Origin: Sphingomonas jatrophae
Lineage (GTDB): Bacteria; Pseudomonadota; Alphaproteobacteria; Sphingomonadales; Sphingomonadaceae
Reading direction: 5' to 3'
DNA: 64,000 nt
Assembly: GCF_900113315.1 (NCBI RefSeq)
Contig: NZ_FOZG01000001.1
Location: 1,736,001-1,800,000 of the forward strand
Every line of letters starts with the position of its first letter. The stretch's first letter is position 1. The position numbers and the translations under genes were made by a program. The notes under the pieces are model-generated. The model saw only the letters and a program-made list of their open reading frames with translations, had not been told where the DNA came from and did not search any database. This document shows, piece by piece, positions 36,021-44,720 of this stretch.

Positions 36021-36802
36021 TGGCCGCTGCGGGAACCCCTGCCATGCAGGATTTCGCCGGCAAGGTGGCGCTGGTGACGGGTGCGGGCAGCGGCATCGGC
36101 CGCGCCACCGCCGAGCTGTTCGCCACGCGCGGCGCGTCCGTCATCGTGTCCGACGTTGCCGAGGCGGGCGGGCGCGAGACGGTGTCGCTGATCGAGGCAG
36201 CGGGCGGCGCCGCGCGCTTCATCCGCTGCGACGTGGCGGACGAGGCGCAGGTCGCCGCGCTCATCGCCGAAGCAATTGAAGCCTATGGCCGCATCGACCA
36301 TGCCGTCAACAATGCCGGCATCGATCCGGAGCTGACGCCCGAGCCCGACTGGTCGATCGAGAAGTTCGATCGCATCACCGGCATCAACCTGCGCGGCGTG
36401 TTCCTGTGCATGCGGGAAGAGATCGCGCACATGCAGGCACGCGGCGGCGGCGGCACCATCGTCAACACCGGCTCGTTCGCTTCCTATGCCGGCGTGCCGA
36501 ACAAGCCGGCTTATTCGGCCAGCAAACATGCCGTGCTCGGCCTCACCCGCTCGGCCGGGCTCTTTTATGCGCGGCAGGGCATCCGCATCAACGCGGTCTG
36601 CCCCGGCGGGGTCAAGACGGCGATCATGGCGGACAATCTCGGCGGCTTTGACGGCGGCGAGCAGATGGTGGCGGACAATCACCCGATCGGTCGCGTCGCC
36701 GATGCGGCGGAGATTGCCGATGCGATCCTGTGGCTGTCGGGCGCAGCCACCTTCGTCGTCGGCCACGGCCTGCTGATCGACGGCGGCCTCGCCGCGGGCT
36801 GA
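36020..36802 (+). CDS. SDR oxidoreductase
   Basis: A 260-residue classical SDR with a fully standard set: TGAGSGIGRA, NNAGID, catalytic serine and Tyr-x3-Lys (YSASK). It should be an active NAD(P)-dependent dehydrogenase. ATG 36020 overlaps the previous stop (TGATG); a second ATG at 36044 directly before the conserved region is possible. It is coupled to the SDR before it. Confidence 0.9.
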   Translation: MAAAGTPAMQDFAGKVALVTGAGSGIGRATAELFATRGASVIVSDVAEAGGRETVSLIEAAGGAARFIRCDVADEAQVAALIAEAIEAYGRIDHAVNNAGIDPELTPEPDWSIEKFDRITGINLRGVFLCMREEIAHMQARGGGGTIVNTGSFASYAGVPNKPAYSASKHAVLGLTRSAGLFYARQGIRINAVCPGGVKTAIMADNLGGFDGGEQMVADNHPIGRVADAAEIADAILWLSGAATFVVGHGLLIDGGLAAG

Positions 36803-36808
36803 GCCCGC
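36794..36808. terminator. GC-rich hairpin at convergent gene ends
   Basis: GCGGGC-TGA-GCCCGC forms a perfect 6-bp stem with a 3-base loop across the stop codon of the SDR ending at 36802 and just before the convergent SnoaL-like gene end at 36809. No T-run follows on either strand, so it may slow transcription in both directions rather than be a standard intrinsic terminator. Confidence 0.4.
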
Positions 36809-37306
36809 TCAGCCGATCCCGAGCGCCGCCAGCAGCGGGAAGGCGGCGGCGGGATCGGTGCCGCCCTTGCCGCCCGCAATCGAGCCCGTTGCCGGCAGGC
36901 CGTCGTTCGCCCAGTCGATCACGCGCGTGCGGTGCACGAAGCGCCAGCCGTCGGCCGTGCGGCGATAACGGTCGAGATAACGCCCCGCCGCTATATAGTC
37001 GCGCGTGCCCTCGCCGACCGGGATGACGTGCGTATTGATCGAGTAGATCTCGCCCTCCGCCTCGTCGCTGTCGAGGGCGTAGAGGCGGTTGCCCATGAAG
37101 TGGTGCGTCACCATGCCCGCGGTGGAGGCGGCGATCATCGCGACGAACGCGTCCCGCCCGCCGCTGAACATCGCGCCGAACTCCAGCGTGGCATCGTCGG
37201 TGAACAGGGACGCCAGCAGCGCCGCATCGCCGCGATCCACCGCCCGCGCATAGAGATCGACCAGCCGCGACAGCGCCGCCTCATCCTCCAGCCCGCGCCC
37301 GCTCAT
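36809..37306 (-). CDS. SnoaL-like / NTF2-fold protein
   Basis: A 165-residue NTF2-fold protein of the SnoaL_4 type, with LVDLYARAVDRGDAALLASLFTDDATLEFG in the N-terminal half and GRYLDRYRRTADGWRFVHR near the C-terminus. Related proteins include small-subunit-like and isomerase-like forms; a catalytic role is not certain. The start at 37306 overlaps the stop of the cupin gene by 4 bp, so the two are translated together. Confidence 0.83.
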   Translation of the reverse strand: MSGRGLEDEAALSRLVDLYARAVDRGDAALLASLFTDDATLEFGAMFSGGRDAFVAMIAASTAGMVTHHFMGNRLYALDSDEAEGEIYSINTHVIPVGEGTRDYIAAGRYLDRYRRTADGWRFVHRTRVIDWANDGLPATGSIAGGKGGTDPAAAFPLLAALGIG

Positions 37307-37752
37307 GCCGCGCTCACCATCACGCCCCAGAAGGTGACGGGCTCGGTGCCGTGATTGTACCAGGCGTGGCTGGTGTTGCGCTGGACGACGATGTCGCCAG
37401 GCCCGACGGTCGTCCGCCCCTCGTCCAGCACCAGCTCCAGCTCGCCCGAGACGATCATGACATAATCGATCGTGCGCGTGCGGTGAAAGCCGTCCTTGTC
37501 CAGCCCGTGAAAGCCGCCGCCCGCAACCTCCTCGCGCATCTCCGCCCAGGGCGGCAGCGTGACGAAGGTCGCGCGGCTGCCGCCTGCCGGCGGCTCCAGA
37601 TCGGGCGAGGAGGAGGGCAGCAGCTCGGCCAATTCTAGTCCGAGCGGCGCCTCCCCCCATGTCCGCCACTTCTCGCTCTCCGCCACCTCCTCGTCGTGGA
37701 GGATGTAGGAGCGGCCGGCCTGATCATTGGCGGTGACGACGCGGCGGGGCAT
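37303..37752 (-). CDS. Cupin domain protein
   Basis: A 149-residue protein with one cupin_2 domain in its second half: HRTRTIDYVMIVSGELELVLDEG, GPGDIVVQRNTSHAWYNHG. The histidines in HRT and SHAWYNHG are candidate metal ligands. It could be a small dioxygenase, isomerase or ligand-binding protein. The start at 37752 follows GGAGAG. It is the first gene of a two-gene operon with a SnoaL-like protein, which hints at joint handling of a ring intermediate. Confidence 0.83.
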   Translation of the reverse strand: MPRRVVTANDQAGRSYILHDEEVAESEKWRTWGEAPLGLELAELLPSSSPDLEPPAGGSRATFVTLPPWAEMREEVAGGGFHGLDKDGFHRTRTIDYVMIVSGELELVLDEGRTTVGPGDIVVQRNTSHAWYNHGTEPVTFWGVMVSAA

Positions 37753-37863
37753 GATCTCTCCGGATTTCGGCTTTTCTATTTGCAGCAACCTTTGCGGAGC
37801 GCCCGCTCCTGTCAACCGCTCCGCTCGCTTGACGCGAGGCGCGGGACAAGGAAGGTGCGGCGC

Positions 37864-38283
37864 ATGGCGCCACCGCTCACCACGCACCAGGCCGGGCTGC
37901 GCGATACCGCGCTGACCACGGGCTATGGCCTGTGGGCGGGGCTGGAAGTGGCGGAGTGGGCGCCTGCGCGTGCTGTCGTCGCCTTTCGCCCGCGGCCTGA
38001 GATGCTGACGCCGTGGGGCACGCTGAACGGCGGCGTCGTGTCCAGCCTGGTCGAGGTGCCGTCCTTCCTCGCGCTGCTGCACACGGTGGAGGATGGCGAG
38101 CTGCCCGTCACCAACGACATCTTCGTCCAGCACCTCCGCCCGCTGCCGGGCGACGCGCGCTACATGCTGACGGGCACGCTTCTCCGCCGCAGCCGCACGA
38201 TGGCATGGACCGACGTCGTCGTGGAGGTGGACGGCGCGGCGCTGACGCTCGCGCGCATCACCAAGACGATGCGCAAGGCTTAA
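37864..38283 (+). CDS. PaaI-like hotdog-fold thioesterase
   Basis: A 139-residue hotdog protein. The helix segment TLNGGVVSSLVEVPSFLAL corresponds to the catalytic region of PaaI-type acyl-CoA thioesterases, with an acidic residue (Glu) where Asp/Glu is needed. It should release CoA from a stalled or aromatic/alicyclic acyl-CoA. The ATG follows GGAAGG. It is a single-gene unit, and its end overlaps the convergent MFS gene by 4 bp. Confidence 0.83.
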   Translation: MAPPLTTHQAGLRDTALTTGYGLWAGLEVAEWAPARAVVAFRPRPEMLTPWGTLNGGVVSSLVEVPSFLALLHTVEDGELPVTNDIFVQHLRPLPGDARYMLTGTLLRRSRTMAWTDVVVEVDGAALTLARITKTMRKA

Positions 38284-39629
38284 GCGGCGGCGGGCATCCG
38301 CTTCAGCGCGCGCAGCGCCAGGCTCCAGTGCAGGATCGACCAGGCGAAGATCAAGGCCGCCACCGTCAGCGCCCAGCGCAGGCCCGTACCCGTATTGCCC
38401 GTGCTGCGTGTGAAGATGTCGCTCAGCAGCCCGATGACGATGGGGCCGAGCGCCACGCCCAGCACGTTGGCGGTAACGATATAAACTGCGCTCGCCGTCG
38501 CCCGCGCGGCGAGCGGCGCCAGGCTCTGCGTCAGCGCGATGGACGGCGCCGTCCACAGCGCCACCAGCACAAGCGGGGCGAACATCGTGATCAGCGTCGC
38601 CTGCCCGCTGGAGGCGTAGAAGGCGGCGATGAACAGCGGAATGCTGAGCGCGAGGCCACCGATCGGCGCCCACAGCATGGCGTGCAGCCCGCGCGCGCCG
38701 AACCGCGCCGCCTGCCACCCGCCGAGCGACGTGCCGATCAGCCCCGACAGGCCGGACAGCAGGCCGAGGCCCAGGCCCACCTCCGCCAGCGACATGCCGT
38801 GTACGCGGATCAGCAGCGACGGCACCCAGCTGAAGATGGCGGTGGAAGCGAAGCTCGCCGCCGCGCTGCCCAGCACGACATGGACGTAAGCCGGCCGCCG
38901 CCACAGTGCCTTCACCGCCACGCCGAACTTCATCGGCTCGACCTTGTCGACCACGGCCGTGCCCACCTCGGATTCGCCGCGCGCCGGCTCGCGCGCCAGC
39001 AGCGCGAAGGCGGCGGCGACGACGATGCCGGGCAGGCCAACGACCATCAGCGCGGTGCGCCAGTCGTAACGCTGCGCGACGAAGCCGCCCACGGCCATAC
39101 CCGTCATGATGCCGATGGAGATGCCGAGCGAGAAGATGCCCATCGCCCAGGGCCGCTTGCGCACCGGATAGAGGTCCGACAGCAGCGAGTGGGCGGCGGG
39201 GGTAAAGCCCGCTTCCGCCATGCCCACGCCCATCCGCGCGACGATGAACTGGCCGAAGCTGCGCGTCAGCCCGCAGGCCGCGGTCAGGATACTCCACAGC
39301 GCGGTGATCGTCGCGATCAGGCGCACGCGGTGCAGCCCGCGATCCACCCAGCGCGCGATCGGGATGCTCATCGCGGTATAGAGCAGGCTGATCGACGCGC
39401 CCGTCAGCAGGCCCAGCTGCCAGTCGAGCAGCTTGTAATCGGCCTTGATCGGCTCCTGCAGGATGACGACGACCTGCCGGTCGAGATAGTTGAGCGCGTA
39501 GATCAGCGTCATCATCGCCAGCATCAGCGTGCGGCGCCAGCCGCCGCGATCGGCGGCAGGCGTCCTGCTTTCGACGACAGGTTCGCTCAGCGCACCGGCC
39601 TCCGGCGCCAGGCTGGCTTTCAGCATCAT
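38280..39629 (-). CDS. MFS transporter, Spinster-like
   Basis: A 449-residue transporter with about 12 membrane spans and a central loop after residue 210. The start of span 1 (MTLIYALNYLDRQVVVILQEPIK) is typical of the spinster/hexuronate-like branch common in sphingomonad catabolic clusters. It probably moves the substrate or an acidic intermediate across the inner membrane. It is divergent from the epimerase at 39817, with a TTCCG-N6-CGGAA operator between them. Two adjacent ATGs are possible starts. Confidence 0.9.
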   Translation of the reverse strand: MMLKASLAPEAGALSEPVVESRTPAADRGGWRRTLMLAMMTLIYALNYLDRQVVVILQEPIKADYKLLDWQLGLLTGASISLLYTAMSIPIARWVDRGLHRVRLIATITALWSILTAACGLTRSFGQFIVARMGVGMAEAGFTPAAHSLLSDLYPVRKRPWAMGIFSLGISIGIMTGMAVGGFVAQRYDWRTALMVVGLPGIVVAAAFALLAREPARGESEVGTAVVDKVEPMKFGVAVKALWRRPAYVHVVLGSAAASFASTAIFSWVPSLLIRVHGMSLAEVGLGLGLLSGLSGLIGTSLGGWQAARFGARGLHAMLWAPIGGLALSIPLFIAAFYASSGQATLITMFAPLVLVALWTAPSIALTQSLAPLAARATASAVYIVTANVLGVALGPIVIGLLSDIFTRSTGNTGTGLRWALTVAALIFAWSILHWSLALRALKRMPAAA

Positions 39630-39724
39630 CCTCGCCTTATTCGTGTGGCACGGCGCCGAATGCCGGTCCTTCGAGGCGGCACCATCCGCCGCGGCGGCGC
39701 ATGGTCAATCGCACCTCCGGAGCC

Positions 39725-39740
39725 TTCCGGATAGACGGAA
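39725..39740. promoter_or_regulatory. Operator TTCCG-N6-CGGAA (perfect copy)
   Basis: TTCCG-GATAGA-CGGAA in the 187-bp divergent spacer between the MFS gene (start 39629) and the epimerase (start 39817), 76 bp upstream of the latter. Perfect copies occur at 44618, 53312 and 55012. A dimeric repressor or activator is the likely reader. Confidence 0.65.
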
Positions 39741-39816
39741 GCCCGCACTCCGGCAGGCGGCAGCGGCGGCAAGGCGTGGAACGGAGGGCGGCAGGGGTCT
39801 GGGGAGAAAGGGCGAC

Positions 39817-40713
39817 ATGCGCATCCTCGTCATCGGCGCGACGGGCTATCTCGGCGGACACCTCGTCCGCATGCTGGCGGGCGGGGACTACGCCGTCACC
39901 GGCCTGTCGCGCAGCGGGACGGGCGATGCGCGCATCGTGGCGGCGGGCGGCACGGCGCTGCGCGGTGACCTCGTCGATCTCGCGCCCGTGCTTGCGGCGG
40001 CGGAGGCGCACGATGCCGTGATCTATACGGCCCAGCTGCTGCTCCAGCCGGAGCATGACGCGATCGCCGCGCTGATCGCCGCGCTGTCGGGCCGCAACAA
40101 GACGCTGATCTTCACCAGCGGCACCGGCCTCCTCTCCCAGCGCACAGACGGCGAATGGAGCGAGGACAGTTTCGGGGAGGACGAGCCGTTCGTGCCCTCC
40201 CGCTATATCGGCTTCCGCCTCGTCACCGAGACGCTGGTGCGCACCGCCGGGCATGGCGGGCAGCTGCGGGCGATGGTGGTGCGACCGTCGATGATCTGGG
40301 GCCATGGCGGCTGCGGCCATCTCGCCCGCTTCCACCGCGATGCGGACGAGCATGGCGATGTCGGCTATGTCGGCCGCGGGCTGAACCTGTATTCCAACGT
40401 GCATGTCGACGATCTCGCCACGCTCTACGCGCTGGCGTTGGAGCGCGGGCAGCCGGGTGCGCTCTACCATGCGGTGGCGGGGGAGGAGAATAACCGCACG
40501 CTGGCCGAAGCCGTCGCACGCGCGCGCGGCTTGCCTGCCCGCTCGCTCAGCATCGGCGAGGCGATCGAGCGGTGGGGCAAGTTCACCGCCTTGGTCGGCA
40601 TGGCGACGTGCAGCCGCTCACGCGCGCCCCGCAGCCGGCGCGAGCTTGGCTGGCAGCCGACCCAGCCCGACATCCTGACGGATGTCGACCACCCGGCCTA
40701 TCGCGCCACCTGA
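39817..40713 (+). CDS. NAD(P)-binding epimerase-like protein (atypical SDR)
   Basis: A 298-residue Rossmann protein starting MRILVIGATGYLGGH. Tyr130 is followed four places later by Arg134 (YIGFRLVTE) instead of lysine, the same change as in the two other epimerase-like proteins of the window. The ATG follows GGGGAGAAAGG. It lies downstream of a TTCCG-N6-CGGAA operator. Its 3' end overlaps the convergent hydrolase gene by 16 bp. The reaction is unknown. Confidence 0.8.
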   Translation: MRILVIGATGYLGGHLVRMLAGGDYAVTGLSRSGTGDARIVAAGGTALRGDLVDLAPVLAAAEAHDAVIYTAQLLLQPEHDAIAALIAALSGRNKTLIFTSGTGLLSQRTDGEWSEDSFGEDEPFVPSRYIGFRLVTETLVRTAGHGGQLRAMVVRPSMIWGHGGCGHLARFHRDADEHGDVGYVGRGLNLYSNVHVDDLATLYALALERGQPGALYHAVAGEENNRTLAEAVARARGLPARSLSIGEAIERWGKFTALVGMATCSRSRAPRSRRELGWQPTQPDILTDVDHPAYRAT

Positions 40714-41528
40714 GCCCTGACGAAGCCCGCCATTGCCGCCACCGCATCTTCGGTCGCGGGGCTGTCGGGCGCGAGCAGCGGCCAGACGTGGCCCATGCCC
40801 GCTGCGACGTGCAGCGTCACCGCCCGGTCCGCCAGCGCGAGCTTCGCGGTAAAGGCCAGCGCCTCGCCCAGCAGCGTCTCGTGCCCGCCCGCGAGCAGCA
40901 GCATGGGCGGCAGCACCGCCGGATCGGCATGGATCGGCGAGGCGTGCGGATCGTCCGTCGACTGCCCCGCCAGGTAGAGCCCGGCACAGTCCAGCACGAC
41001 CGCGCGGGAGATATAGGGATCGCGCGCCGCATGGCTGTCATAGGTCGCATCGCGCGCCGCCAGATCCAGCATCGGCGACAGCAGGATCGCCCCCGCCGCG
41101 GGCATGCCCGCCGCCTGCGCCACCTGCGCCACCGCCGCGGCGAGCCCCCCGCCCGCGGAATCCCCCGCGACGATCACCGGACCGTCCGCCACAAGCGTGC
41201 GATACACCGCCACCGCATCGTTCAGCCCGGCCGGGAACGGATGCTCGGGCGCGAGGCGGTAGAACGGCAGCACCACCTGCACCCCCGCCGCCGCCGCGAT
41301 CCGCCTGGCGAGCGCGATATAGGCGACGGGCGATCCCATGCGGTAACCGCCGCCATGCAGCCACAGCAGTGTCGGCCCGTCGCCTATGACGAAGCAGCGC
41401 CGGCCGCCGATCACGCGCTCCTCCGGCGGATCGACGGGCATCGTCCCCGCCGCGCGCGCACGCCGCGCCAGCAGATCGTCGGAGGCGGGCACTCCCTCCC
41501 GCTCCGGCGGCAGCGCCCCGCCGGTCAC
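40698..41528 (-). CDS. Alpha/beta hydrolase, hormone-sensitive-lipase-type esterase
   Basis: A 276-residue esterase of the HSL family. The oxyanion motif HGGG, nucleophile motif GDSAGG and a late histidine in GMGHVW give a full catalytic set. It should hydrolyse a carboxylic ester. Translation starts at a GTG overlapping the stop of the alcohol dehydrogenase by 4 bp. As the last gene after a BVMO and an alcohol dehydrogenase, it is well placed to split the ester or lactone that the BVMO makes. Confidence 0.9.
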   Translation of the reverse strand: MTGGALPPEREGVPASDDLLARRARAAGTMPVDPPEERVIGGRRCFVIGDGPTLLWLHGGGYRMGSPVAYIALARRIAAAAGVQVVLPFYRLAPEHPFPAGLNDAVAVYRTLVADGPVIVAGDSAGGGLAAAVAQVAQAAGMPAAGAILLSPMLDLAARDATYDSHAARDPYISRAVVLDCAGLYLAGQSTDDPHASPIHADPAVLPPMLLLAGGHETLLGEALAFTAKLALADRAVTLHVAAGMGHVWPLLAPDSPATEDAVAAMAGFVRAQVAR

Positions 41529-42619
41529 AGCACGAACACGCCGCGCGCCAGCTTGCCCGCCTCAAGATCGTGGAAGGCCTCCTCATACTGGTCGAGCGAA
41601 TAGCGCTTGGTCACCAGCTCATCGAGCTTCAGCGCGCCATTCTTGTAGAGCGCCAGATAGGCCGGCATGTCGCGGTGCGGCCGCGACGAGCCGTAGCGTG
41701 CGCCGATCACCGCGCGATCGACGAAGCCTAATTGGCCGATCGGCACCTCCAGCGTCGCGCCCGCGCGCGGCGTGCCGACGATGACGCAGGTGCCACCCCA
41801 GCCCAGCGTGTTCATCGCGCTGCCGAGCGCCGCGACGCTGCCCGAACATTCGAACGCCCAGTCGACCCCGGCCGCAGACGGGTTGAGAGCATCGGGCAAC
41901 AACGCCTTGATCTTGGCCGCAACGTCGCCATCCGACGCGTCGACGAAATCGGTCGCGCCGAATTCGCGGGCCATGCCCTCGCGCGCTGGCAGCAGATCGA
42001 CCGCGACGATCCGCGCCGCACCTGCCAGCTTCAACCCCTGGATCACGTTCAGGCCGATGCCGCCGATGCCGAACACCGCCGCCGTCTGCCCGGCGGACAC
42101 GTCCGCGCGGTTGATGACGGAGCCGACGCCGGTCAGCACGCCGCAGCCGATCAGGCAGGCGAGATCGAGCGGGATGGCGGGATCGATCTTCACCGCCTGC
42201 TGCTGCTTCACCACCGTCTTCTCGACGAAGGTGGAGGTGGCGGCGAAGTTGGAGACGGGCGCGCCGTCCAGCATGAACGGCTCGGTCCGGTTGCCCAGCG
42301 TCTTGCGGCAATGCGTCGGCCGCCCGCTCTCGCAATGCGCGCACTGGCCGCAATAAGCGAGCGTGTGGAGCGCGACGTGATCGCCGGGGGCAAGCTCCGT
42401 CACGCCCTCGCCCACCGCCTCGATCACGCCTGCGCCCTCATGCCCCAGCACCGCGGGAGCGGACCAAGGGATGGTGCCGTTCACGACGGACAGGTCGCTG
42501 TGGCAGATGCCGCTGGCGGCGATGCGCACCAGCACCTCGCCCGGCCCCGGATCGCGCACGCTGAGCGCGTCGGTAAAGGCCATCTTGCCCGGGCCTTCGT
42601 AGATCAATCCTCGCATCAT
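41525..42619 (-). CDS. Zinc-dependent alcohol dehydrogenase (class III-like MDR)
   Basis: A 364-residue medium-chain dehydrogenase. Catalytic zinc ligands are in GICHSD and GHEGAG, the structural zinc loop is CGQCAHCESGRPTHC, and the NAD motif is GIGGIG with the acidic VDLLPA after it, which favours NAD. It should oxidise an alcohol to an aldehyde or ketone. Two ATGs (42619, 42616) follow GGAGAG. It is 23 bp after the BVMO gene and overlaps the esterase gene, so the three form one operon. Confidence 0.92.
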   Translation of the reverse strand: MMRGLIYEGPGKMAFTDALSVRDPGPGEVLVRIAASGICHSDLSVVNGTIPWSAPAVLGHEGAGVIEAVGEGVTELAPGDHVALHTLAYCGQCAHCESGRPTHCRKTLGNRTEPFMLDGAPVSNFAATSTFVEKTVVKQQQAVKIDPAIPLDLACLIGCGVLTGVGSVINRADVSAGQTAAVFGIGGIGLNVIQGLKLAGAARIVAVDLLPAREGMAREFGATDFVDASDGDVAAKIKALLPDALNPSAAGVDWAFECSGSVAALGSAMNTLGWGGTCVIVGTPRAGATLEVPIGQLGFVDRAVIGARYGSSRPHRDMPAYLALYKNGALKLDELVTKRYSLDQYEEAFHDLEAGKLARGVFVL

Positions 42620-42642
42620 GCTCTCCGCTGGCGGCCGCGCGC

Positions 42643-44538
42643 TTATGACAGGCTCAGATCGTCCCACTCCACCACCGTGCACATGCGGTGGAAATCGGGG
42701 CTCAGCCACGGCGCATTGACCTGCAGGCGGCCATGCGCGGCGTTGACGTAGTAATTCTTGTCCACCCCGCCCTCGCGCGTCAGCTGGAGCAGGTTGGCGG
42801 CTTGCTGGTCGAGCGCGCGATTGTAGCGCTCGAACGCGTCCTGCTTCACCTCGATGCGGCTCTTGCCCTCCTCCAGCATCCGCATCACCGCCTGCGCGGC
42901 ATAGGAGGCCCAGACCATGTACCAGGCGGGCAGGCCGGTGCCGCCCGACAAGGGCTGCGAATTGGGGCCATAGATCATGAACATGTTGGGGAAACCCGGC
43001 ACCATCTCGCCGAGATAGGCGCGCGGCCCGTCGCCTTCGTCCCACGTCGCATGCAGATCGCGTCCGCCCGCGCCGGTATAGCGGGCGGGGGCGAGATACT
43101 TCACCACGTCGAAGCCGATGGCGGCGACGATCACGTCGATCTCGCGCTCCGTGCCATCCTCGGTGACGACGCCCGTCTCCGTCACGCGCACGATCTTGTC
43201 GGTGACGAGCTCGACATTGTCGCGGGTGAGCGCGCGATACCAGCCATTGTCGACCACCGGGCGGCGCGAGAAGGGCGCATAATCGGGCACCAATTTGTCG
43301 ATCAGGTCCTGCCGCCCGCCGGTTTCCTTGTGGATATAGCCGGTCAGCATGTCGCGCAGCGCGTCATTGGCCTGGTTCACATGGCCGCCCTTGGCCTGCC
43401 ATTCGGGGTCGGGCACCTGAAGGTCGTGGATGTCGAACAGGGCGGCGGTCGCCATGTAGCGCCACCAATTCTGGTAGGCCGGGAAGTTCTCGATCAGCCA
43501 GGCAAGCTCTGGCTCCACCGGCGCGCCATATTTCTCGCGCGGGCTGATCCACTGCGGCGTGCGCTGGAAGACGGAGACGTGCGCCGCCTCGCGCGCCAAG
43601 GCCCCCAGGATCTGCACGCCGGTCGATCCGTTGCCGATCACCGCCACCCGCTTGCCCGCGAGATCGAGATCCGCCGGCCACTTGGACGGGTGGACGATCC
43701 GCCCGCGGAAAGTCTCCACCCCCTCGAACGCCGGCTCGCGCGCATTGGCGAACACGCCCGATGCGGTGATGACGATGTTCGCCTCGAGCATCTTCGGCCC
43801 GTCCGGCGTCGCCATCTCCAGCACCCAGAGGTTGCGCGCCTCGTCGAAGGTCGCGCTCTGAAGGTCGTGCGAGAAGAGCGTGTTGTCGTGCACGCCATAT
43901 TTGCGGCTGACGTGCGCGAGGTAGTTCCGCACCTCCTCGCCGCGGCCGAAATGCTCCTTCCAGCGATAACCCTTCTCGAAGCTGAACTCGTAGGTGACGG
44001 AGGGCGTGTCGACGCGCACGTCGGGATAGCGGTTGATCGTCCACGTGCCGCCCACCTCGGGCTGCCGCTCGATCACCGTATAAGGCAGGCCGAGGATCTC
44101 GCACTGCACGCCCGCGGCAATGCCGGAAAAGCCGCTGCCGATGATGGCGATGCGGAAACCCTCGGGCACGGGCGGCTTCTCGCCCTGCCAGTCGACGGCG
44201 AAGGGGAAGCGGCGGAAGCCCGGCAGGTCGCGCCGCGCGGCAAACTCCATGTCGCTCATCTCCTTGCCCGTCGCCAGCGTCATCAGCGCGCGCAGATCGT
44301 CCTCGGCGGGCTCGGCCACCTGCTCGGTCGAGGCATGACGCTCCAGCCATGCGGCGGCGCGGTCGATCAGCAGCGCGCGCTGCGCCTCGTCCAGCCTGGC
44401 GGCGGGCGGCAGCGCCGCGATCTCCGGATCGCGCGTGTGCTGATAGAGCGCGAGGCGCACCGCATTGAGGTCCGCCAGCTCCATCGCGCGGCGGATGAAC
44501 GCCGGCTCCACGCCCGCCTCGATCGTCATCGCCTCCAT
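42643..44538 (-). CDS. Baeyer-Villiger monooxygenase, 4-hydroxyacetophenone monooxygenase-like
   Basis: A 631-residue flavoprotein. After an N-terminal extension of about 125 residues come the FAD motif GSGFSG (134-139), the BVMO fingerprint FRGRIVHPSKWP (Phe277 to Trp287, fully matching FxGxxxHxxxWP) and the NADPH motif GNGSTG (302-307). The extension and length match the 4-hydroxyacetophenone monooxygenase group (about 640 residues). It inserts oxygen next to a ketone, giving an ester or lactone. The start at 44538 is preceded by AAGGAGG; an ATG 9 bp later is possible. An operator lies 79 bp upstream. Confidence 0.93.
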   Translation of the reverse strand: MEAMTIEAGVEPAFIRRAMELADLNAVRLALYQHTRDPEIAALPPAARLDEAQRALLIDRAAAWLERHASTEQVAEPAEDDLRALMTLATGKEMSDMEFAARRDLPGFRRFPFAVDWQGEKPPVPEGFRIAIIGSGFSGIAAGVQCEILGLPYTVIERQPEVGGTWTINRYPDVRVDTPSVTYEFSFEKGYRWKEHFGRGEEVRNYLAHVSRKYGVHDNTLFSHDLQSATFDEARNLWVLEMATPDGPKMLEANIVITASGVFANAREPAFEGVETFRGRIVHPSKWPADLDLAGKRVAVIGNGSTGVQILGALAREAAHVSVFQRTPQWISPREKYGAPVEPELAWLIENFPAYQNWWRYMATAALFDIHDLQVPDPEWQAKGGHVNQANDALRDMLTGYIHKETGGRQDLIDKLVPDYAPFSRRPVVDNGWYRALTRDNVELVTDKIVRVTETGVVTEDGTEREIDVIVAAIGFDVVKYLAPARYTGAGGRDLHATWDEGDGPRAYLGEMVPGFPNMFMIYGPNSQPLSGGTGLPAWYMVWASYAAQAVMRMLEEGKSRIEVKQDAFERYNRALDQQAANLLQLTREGGVDKNYYVNAAHGRLQVNAPWLSPDFHRMCTVVEWDDLSLS

Positions 44539-44617
44539 GCCGCCCCGCGCCTCCTTGTTGCACCGCATCGTCGCCATGGCGGGCAAGCGCGGCCACCGGA
44601 ACCCGTGCGGGCGCCTG

Positions 44618-44633
44618 TTCCGAAAGGGCGGAA
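44618..44633. promoter_or_regulatory. Operator TTCCG-N6-CGGAA (perfect copy)
   Basis: TTCCG-AAAGGG-CGGAA in the 182-bp divergent spacer between the BVMO operon (start 44538) and the operon starting at 44721. It is 79 and 87 bp from the two start codons, so one site could serve both directions. Confidence 0.65.
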
Positions 44634-44720
44634 AGCGCCCCGCCCGCTTTGACCGATGCGCCCCCGGGCGGGCAGCGGCGAGGGCGATAGGGCCGACGCA
44701 CCGGCCGTGGGGAGGACAGC

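Noticed and set aside
44555-44575. CGCCTCCTTGTTGCA near the BVMO start, similar to the GCCGCCTTGYGCA element
   Set aside because: On the coding strand it is the AAGGAGG ribosome-binding site of the BVMO gene, which explains the resemblance.
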